A DNA stretch of 39,384 nt from an uncultured Prevotellaceae bacterium (lineage in GTDB: Bacteria > Bacteroidota > Bacteroidia > Bacteroidales > Bacteroidaceae), in NCBI GenBank assembly GCA_902786665.1, contig CADADN010000039.1, positions 22,110 to 61,493 on the forward strand, given 5' to 3'. The notes under the pieces are model-generated. The model was not told where the DNA came from. It saw only the letters and a program-made list of their open reading frames with translations, and searched no databases. The position numbers and the translations under genes were made by a program. Position 1 is the first letter of the stretch; each line of letters starts with the position of its first letter. Positions 36,990-39,384 of the stretch are shown in pieces.

Positions 36990-38177
36990 TCAGCGCATGC
37001 TCTTTATGGTTCTTATGGTGCCGTCTGTGCCGCGGACGGTGAACTCATATTCTTGTTCCTTGAAGAAAGGGTAGGAGAGGAATTGCTGGAAGGAGAGTAT
37101 GGGCGTGCCGCTGATGCTCAGGATGATGTCGCCCTGCCGGAATCCGCATTGGTAGTGGCGTCCGCCCTCGAAGACGAGTCCCACCGAGGCGCGACCTTCT
37201 TTCGGGACGAAGGCGATGCTCATCTGCTCGTTGCTCACCATGGTCGACATCGCTTCGTCATAGGGTTGGAACACCAGCACTTTCTGCTTGGGTTTGATGA
37301 TGATGCTGCCGTAGTCGAAGATTTCCGAACCGATGCGTGAGGTGCCTTGCGTCGTCATCGTGTGATAGTCGAGGAAGGAGAAGCCACCCCATTCCAAGGC
37401 GTCAAGCCAAAGGAAGGCTGTCTCGTCGGGCTGCTCCACACCGAAGCTGCCGATGGCACGATTGCCATAGCCCACGCCCTCCACCTGGGTGTTGAAATCA
37501 GGGAACAGGTTCGAGAACCTCCTCCTGCTTTCGCCCGACATCACATAAAGACGGCGGCTGCCGGTGTCGAAACGTGCCTCGTCTTCGCAGCCGGGGTAGG
37601 GGCTCACCTTGACGTTGGGCACCCAGCGGACAAGGCGGTATTTCAAGGGCATTCCCAACTCTTGGTCGAAATATTTGGGGAGGTCGGTGAGCACCATCAC
37701 ACCCTGCCTGACATCGATTTTTGCCGACAAACCCTTGTTGAACAGGTCGAATCCCAACACTGCGTCGTAGTCCTTGTGGGAGACATGGGAGTTGAGCAGC
37801 GAACCAGGATAGCCGCGGATGGTGATGTTGCCTAGGCGGAATTCGGGAAACTCCACCACGTCGGTCTTGCTCATCTTGCCGTTGGCGTCGTAAGAGTCAA
37901 TCTTCCCCAGCACGCGCTTGAATGGAAGGGAACCATTTGTGTAGGCGATGCCTTGGCCCGAGCCGGTGTCAAGGAGCATGCGGTATGGTCTGCCATAGAT
38001 GGTCACCGTGACGAAAATCTGGTGATCCACCATCTCGATGGGTATGGTTTCCACAAAACGGCTGGCCTGCACGGTGAACTTCGTGTTGTACCGGTAGGTC
38101 TGACCGTGGCTGGCCATGCTTGCAGAGGCCAAGGCAGCACAGCAGAACAGCTGTTTGAGGAAAGCAAAATGTTTCAT
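36990..38177 (-). CDS. Exported aspartic protease with two DTGS motifs and a PDZ domain
   Basis: The 395-aa product starts with a signal sequence (FCCAALASASMASHGQ), then two retropepsin-like halves, each with an active-site-type motif: LLDTGSGQG (Asp70) and RFDTGSRRL (Asp204). A C-terminal PDZ domain follows (about 310-395, with GLVFEGGRHYQCGFRQGDIILSI). Periplasmic or outer-membrane proteolysis is likely; the substrate is unknown. The frame opens at 38195, but ATG 38177 was chosen because it lies directly after the promoter box and begins the signal peptide. Confidence 0.8.
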   Translation of the reverse strand: MKHFAFLKQLFCCAALASASMASHGQTYRYNTKFTVQASRFVETIPIEMVDHQIFVTVTIYGRPYRMLLDTGSGQGIAYTNGSLPFKRVLGKIDSYDANGKMSKTDVVEFPEFRLGNITIRGYPGSLLNSHVSHKDYDAVLGFDLFNKGLSAKIDVRQGVMVLTDLPKYFDQELGMPLKYRLVRWVPNVKVSPYPGCEDEARFDTGSRRLYVMSGESRRRFSNLFPDFNTQVEGVGYGNRAIGSFGVEQPDETAFLWLDALEWGGFSFLDYHTMTTQGTSRIGSEIFDYGSIIIKPKQKVLVFQPYDEAMSTMVSNEQMSIAFVPKEGRASVGLVFEGGRHYQCGFRQGDIILSISGTPILSFQQFLSYPFFKEQEYEFTVRGTDGTIRTIKSMR

Positions 38178-38182
38178 GGTGG

Positions 38183-38190
38183 CAAAGATA
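38183..38190 (-). promoter_or_regulatory. Promoter box for the protease gene, implying a near-leaderless mRNA
   Basis: On the - strand this reads TATCTTTG. A start about 7 nt downstream would fall at 38176-38177, the A of the start codon. Confidence 0.5.
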
Positions 38191-38308
38191 AACATTTTCT
38201 TCGTATCATGAATGATTTGTGAAAAATTTATGGATAATTCACGATTCCTTGATTGTTTAAAATCATTAAAAGGAGGTGTGTGATGATGTGTGTTATGCTT
38301 TTTTTTGC

Positions 38309-38316
38309 TATTTTTG
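38309..38316 (+). promoter_or_regulatory. Candidate -7 promoter box for the amidase gene
   Basis: TATTTTTG lies 50 nt before ATG 38366. No clear -33 match. Confidence 0.5.
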
Positions 38317-38365
38317 CTTGCTAATTATGGGAATGTATTCTCGAAAAGTGTATTTTAAGTCATTT

Positions 38366-38965
38366 ATGAAAAAGAAAGTGTTTGTTGTCTCCATCGTGGC
38401 CATCATTCTGGCGGGAGGCTTGCTGATTCATGCCATGTCAAAGAGTTCGGAAAACCGCTATAAGGAAATACCTTATCCCACACCCAATATAGAACCCGAC
38501 ACGCTCAACGAGGTGAAGGGTGTCGTGCTGCACCACACGGCGGAACCCACCGTGGAGAGATCGCTCGCGATTCTCACTTCTTTAGAGAAGAAGGTCAGTT
38601 CGCACATCGTCGTCGACTGCGATGGCACCCGGTATGTCCTGGCGTCTCCCACCGACGTGACATGGCATGCGGGGAAGTCTATTCTCAATGGTCGTGAAGG
38701 GTGCAATTTCTTCACCATCGGCATCGAGTTCCAGGGTAATACATTGGAGGCTCCGCTCACGCAGGATCAGATAGATAGCGCCATAGAATATCTCTTGCCA
38801 ATCATCAAGCAATACGATATTCCAATCGACAATATCGTGACACACGAGATGGTGAGGAAGGCGTACAAGAAGGCTCATCCCAAACAACGTGCGTATGACA
38901 AGCCCGACATCACGCAGACGGAATACCGTCGATTCATGCGTGCATTGCGTGAGGCAATCGACTGA
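38366..38965 (+). CDS. PGRP/Amidase_2-type N-acetylmuramoyl-L-alanine amidase
   Basis: The 199-aa product has an N-terminal membrane anchor or signal (KKKVFVVSIVAIILAGGLLIHA) and an amidase fold with probable zinc ligands in LHHTAE (His56 or His57), VTHE (His160) and the region around Asp178. WHAGKS and IGIEFQGN are typical of this family. It should cut the bond between muramic acid and L-alanine in peptidoglycan. The frame extends upstream to 38276, but that extension crosses the promoter; MKKKVFVV gives a clean signal. It is divergent from the protease gene. Confidence 0.85.
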   Translation: MKKKVFVVSIVAIILAGGLLIHAMSKSSENRYKEIPYPTPNIEPDTLNEVKGVVLHHTAEPTVERSLAILTSLEKKVSSHIVVDCDGTRYVLASPTDVTWHAGKSILNGREGCNFFTIGIEFQGNTLEAPLTQDQIDSAIEYLLPIIKQYDIPIDNIVTHEMVRKAYKKAHPKQRAYDKPDITQTEYRRFMRALREAID

Positions 38966-39348
38966 CTGTCAATCTGAAAACTTATGGCAAGCGTCACGTT
39001 GGGCGAAGGTCGACCCTTCAAGGGGGGGGATATCACATCGTCAAGGTGTTGGGGCAGGGAGGCACAAAGGACCTTCTTCTGGTTCCAACCATGTGTTTCG
39101 CGGTGGCAGTGCAGCCCCATATCTTCATATATTATATAAGGTATTAGGATTACTCCTTCCACTCTGCCGTTTTTGCCATCTCTTTGCATTCCTCCCCTTC
39201 CGAAATCTCCCCCCCTCTCCATCCCCTCATACACCCCCTGGAAGCGGGTTGTTATCCCCTTTTTCCCCTCCTTTTCCCCTCCTTCTGGTTGATTTATGTC
39301 AAGAAAGGCGAAAACTTTCGCGTTTTCCTGAAATTTTCCCCTGAAAAG
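38966..39348. other. Gene-free right end
   Basis: No gene is seen. A GAAGG-TCGAC-CCTTC hairpin followed by a G8 run and ATAT (39004-39033) resembles the GC-rich patch inside the MITE-like element at 7190-7210. A strongly pyrimidine-biased tract with many CCCC runs lies at 39187-39285. Confidence 0.5.
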
Positions 39349-39380
39349 TTTGGTCGGTCCGCAAGGAATGCCTACCTTTG
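39349..39380 (+). promoter_or_regulatory. Complete promoter reading out of the window
   Basis: TTTG at 39349-39352 and TACCTTTG at 39373-39380 are 20 nt apart, exactly as for clpP and tRNA-Val. A gene beginning just past the window edge is expected. Confidence 0.75.
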
Positions 39381-39384
39381 CATC

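Overview
The window looks like a chromosomal segment of a Bacteroidales bacterium, most likely Prevotella or a close relative. The evidence is the recurrent Bacteroidetes promoter box (TAnnTTTG, three times with a TTTG exactly 20 nt upstream), the gene order tig-clpP-clpX and guaB-PPIases-ostA-mutL, BspA-type leucine-rich-repeat and vWA/FN3/SUMF1-type surface proteins, a T9SS-like C-terminal tail, and weak or absent Shine-Dalgarno sequences. The species call is inference; no marker here is decisive.

Layout. 1-383: duplicated 118-bp hairpin repeat with promoter boxes. 384-7104: lptB, a phased CTAG tract, then tig, clpP, clpX and recQ (protein folding and proteolysis, then DNA repair). 7105-7307: a MITE-like insertion. 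7396-15364: guaB, two parvulin-type periplasmic PPIases, an OstA/LptA-like protein and mutL, closely packed. 15538-17877: an OmpA-family porin and trpS, convergent on a shared bidirectional terminator. 18211-18610: a frameshifted small lipoprotein gene. 18787-19027: a promoter followed by a highly structured RNA candidate. 19080-26465: an AT-rich accessory block with a T9SS-tailed secreted protein, a 1630-aa vWA/FN3x11/SUMF1 protein, a BspA-like LRR protein and a 62-aa acidic peptide. 26466-29482: sparse region with another structured hairpin, a 69-aa ORF, a zinc-ribbon membrane protein, a VanX-type dipeptidase and a zinc-ribbon remnant. 29483-32047: a GH30 glycosidase with an internal dockerin. 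32341-32415: tRNA-Val(TAC). 32578-36880: purB, an RluB-type pseudouridine synthase with a repeat-rich N-terminus, and asnS. 36990-38965: a two-DTGS aspartic protease with a PDZ domain, divergent from a PGRP-type amidase. The right end has no gene but finishes in a complete promoter that reads out of the window.

How the genes fit together. The left and right thirds are housekeeping genes: ribosome-associated folding and ClpXP degradation; envelope biogenesis (LptB, OstA, the parvulins, OmpA); purine synthesis (guaB, purB); aminoacylation (trpS, asnS, tRNA-Val). The AT-rich middle is accessory, surface-exposed and repeat-rich, and looks acquired or fast-evolving. The strongest candidates for something undescribed are the ~230-nt structured RNA at 18799-19027, the clpP promoter embedded in a long inverted repeat, the helically phased CTAG array, the MITE-like element after recQ, and the LRR-coupled 62-aa peptide.
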